A stretch of 64,000 nt of DNA from NCBI RefSeq assembly GCF_022647325.1, contig NZ_CP071407.1:1-64000 (forward strand), in the 5' to 3' direction. Under the pieces are notes generated by a model that did no database searches, had not been told where the DNA came from, and saw only the letters and a program-made list of their open reading frames with translations. Shown here in pieces: positions 63,850-64,000 of this stretch; the first letter of the stretch is position 1; every line of letters begins with the position of its first letter. Origin of the DNA: Pantoea deleyi. GTDB taxonomy: Bacteria > Pseudomonadota > Gammaproteobacteria > Enterobacterales > Enterobacteriaceae. Both the position numbers and the translations under genes were made by a program.

Positions 63850-64000
63850 GGGCCTGTACCATCAGGTTGCGGGTTTCACCTTCACGGACGCGCAGATTGC
63901 CGCCGCTTGAACTGTAGTAGTGCTGGTTAAACAGGTTATTGATGTTCAGACGCAGCTGGGTCTTTTCACCGAACAGGCGATTATTCCACGCTACGAAGCT
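63836..64000 (-). CDS. TonB-dependent receptor, C-terminal end (partial)
   Basis: The last 54 codons are seen: RLNINNLFNQHYY and the C-terminal VQARVEF, an aromatic-ended final beta strand typical of outer-membrane barrels. The rest lies beyond 64000. Overlaps the binding-protein gene by 14 nt, so both serve one siderophore or similar uptake system. Confidence 0.88.
   Translation of the reverse strand, partial: SFVAWNNRLFGEKTQLRLNINNLFNQHYYSSSGGNLRVREGETRNLMVQARVEF

Overview
The window looks like the start of a large plasmid or chromid of a Pantoea/Erwinia-type enterobacterium. Base 1 is the start codon of a RepFIB-type initiator (Rep_3 family). It is followed by a long iteron array, then a P1-type parA-parB pair and a P1-like centromere (parS). 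Gene content, GC-rich codon use and the close resemblance of many proteins to E. coli families (YdbC, Lhr, YcgZ/YmgA/AriR, SitABCD, ArsRBC, YgaVP, YagTSRQ) fit the large Pantoea plasmids. This assignment is from memory of the families; no search was run.

Layout. 1-5.7 kb: replication and partition (repA, 21 iterons, parAB, parS with an IHF site, a DnaA-box inverted repeat, stray iterons). 5.7-12.5 kb: carbohydrate module with a split transketolase, an organic-anion type MFS carrier, an SDR, a divergent LysR and a sugar porter. 12.6-25.2 kb: a satellite parS, aldo/keto reductase, Lhr helicase, an MFS exporter whose operator matches that of a TetR gene 2.4 kb away, small detoxification-type enzymes, and a LysR / carboxymuconolactone decarboxylase / tautomerase / DUF4865 cluster. 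25.1-27.7 kb: an accessory insert (GT17 glycosyltransferase, remnant of an SxGC L,D-transpeptidase-like protein with a small membrane protein) between two copies of one ridA junction. 28-33.6 kb: racemase, cupins, DUF1275, SDR, LysR and LacI genes. 33.9-36.2 kb: ycgZ-ymgA-ariR operon plus two extra paralogues. 36.6-40 kb: sitABCD Mn/Fe importer behind two MntR-like palindromes. 42-46 kb: arsRBC, a core-only tyrosine recombinase whose ribosome site lies in a perfect inverted repeat, and a TetR-DUF2158 pair under a 12-bp-arm palindrome. 46-53.3 kb: an inositol-like catabolic cluster (LacI, two TIM-barrel isomerase/dehydratases, three Gfo/Idh/MocA dehydrogenases) with a decaying second lacI copy. 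53.6-54.5 kb: gene debris. 54.5-57 kb: ClC channel and ygaV-ygaP. 57.3-62.7 kb: a molybdenum hydroxylase (small, FAD and Mo subunits) with MocA-like and XdhC-like maturation genes. 62.7-64 kb: an iron-siderophore-type binding protein and the end of a TonB-dependent receptor.

How it works together: a stably partitioned replicon carrying a set of catabolic, metal-homeostasis, arsenic-resistance and stress-signalling modules, mostly as small operons beside their own divergently transcribed regulator. Several module borders between 42 and 54 kb carry the same short dispersed repeat, which suggests piecemeal assembly. No rRNA, tRNA, CRISPR array or intact insertion sequence was seen. The most unusual items are the satellite parS 7.7 kb from the main one, the substrate-unknown split transketolase cluster, the TetR/MFS shared operator, the recombinase inverted repeat, and the ridA-junction duplication.
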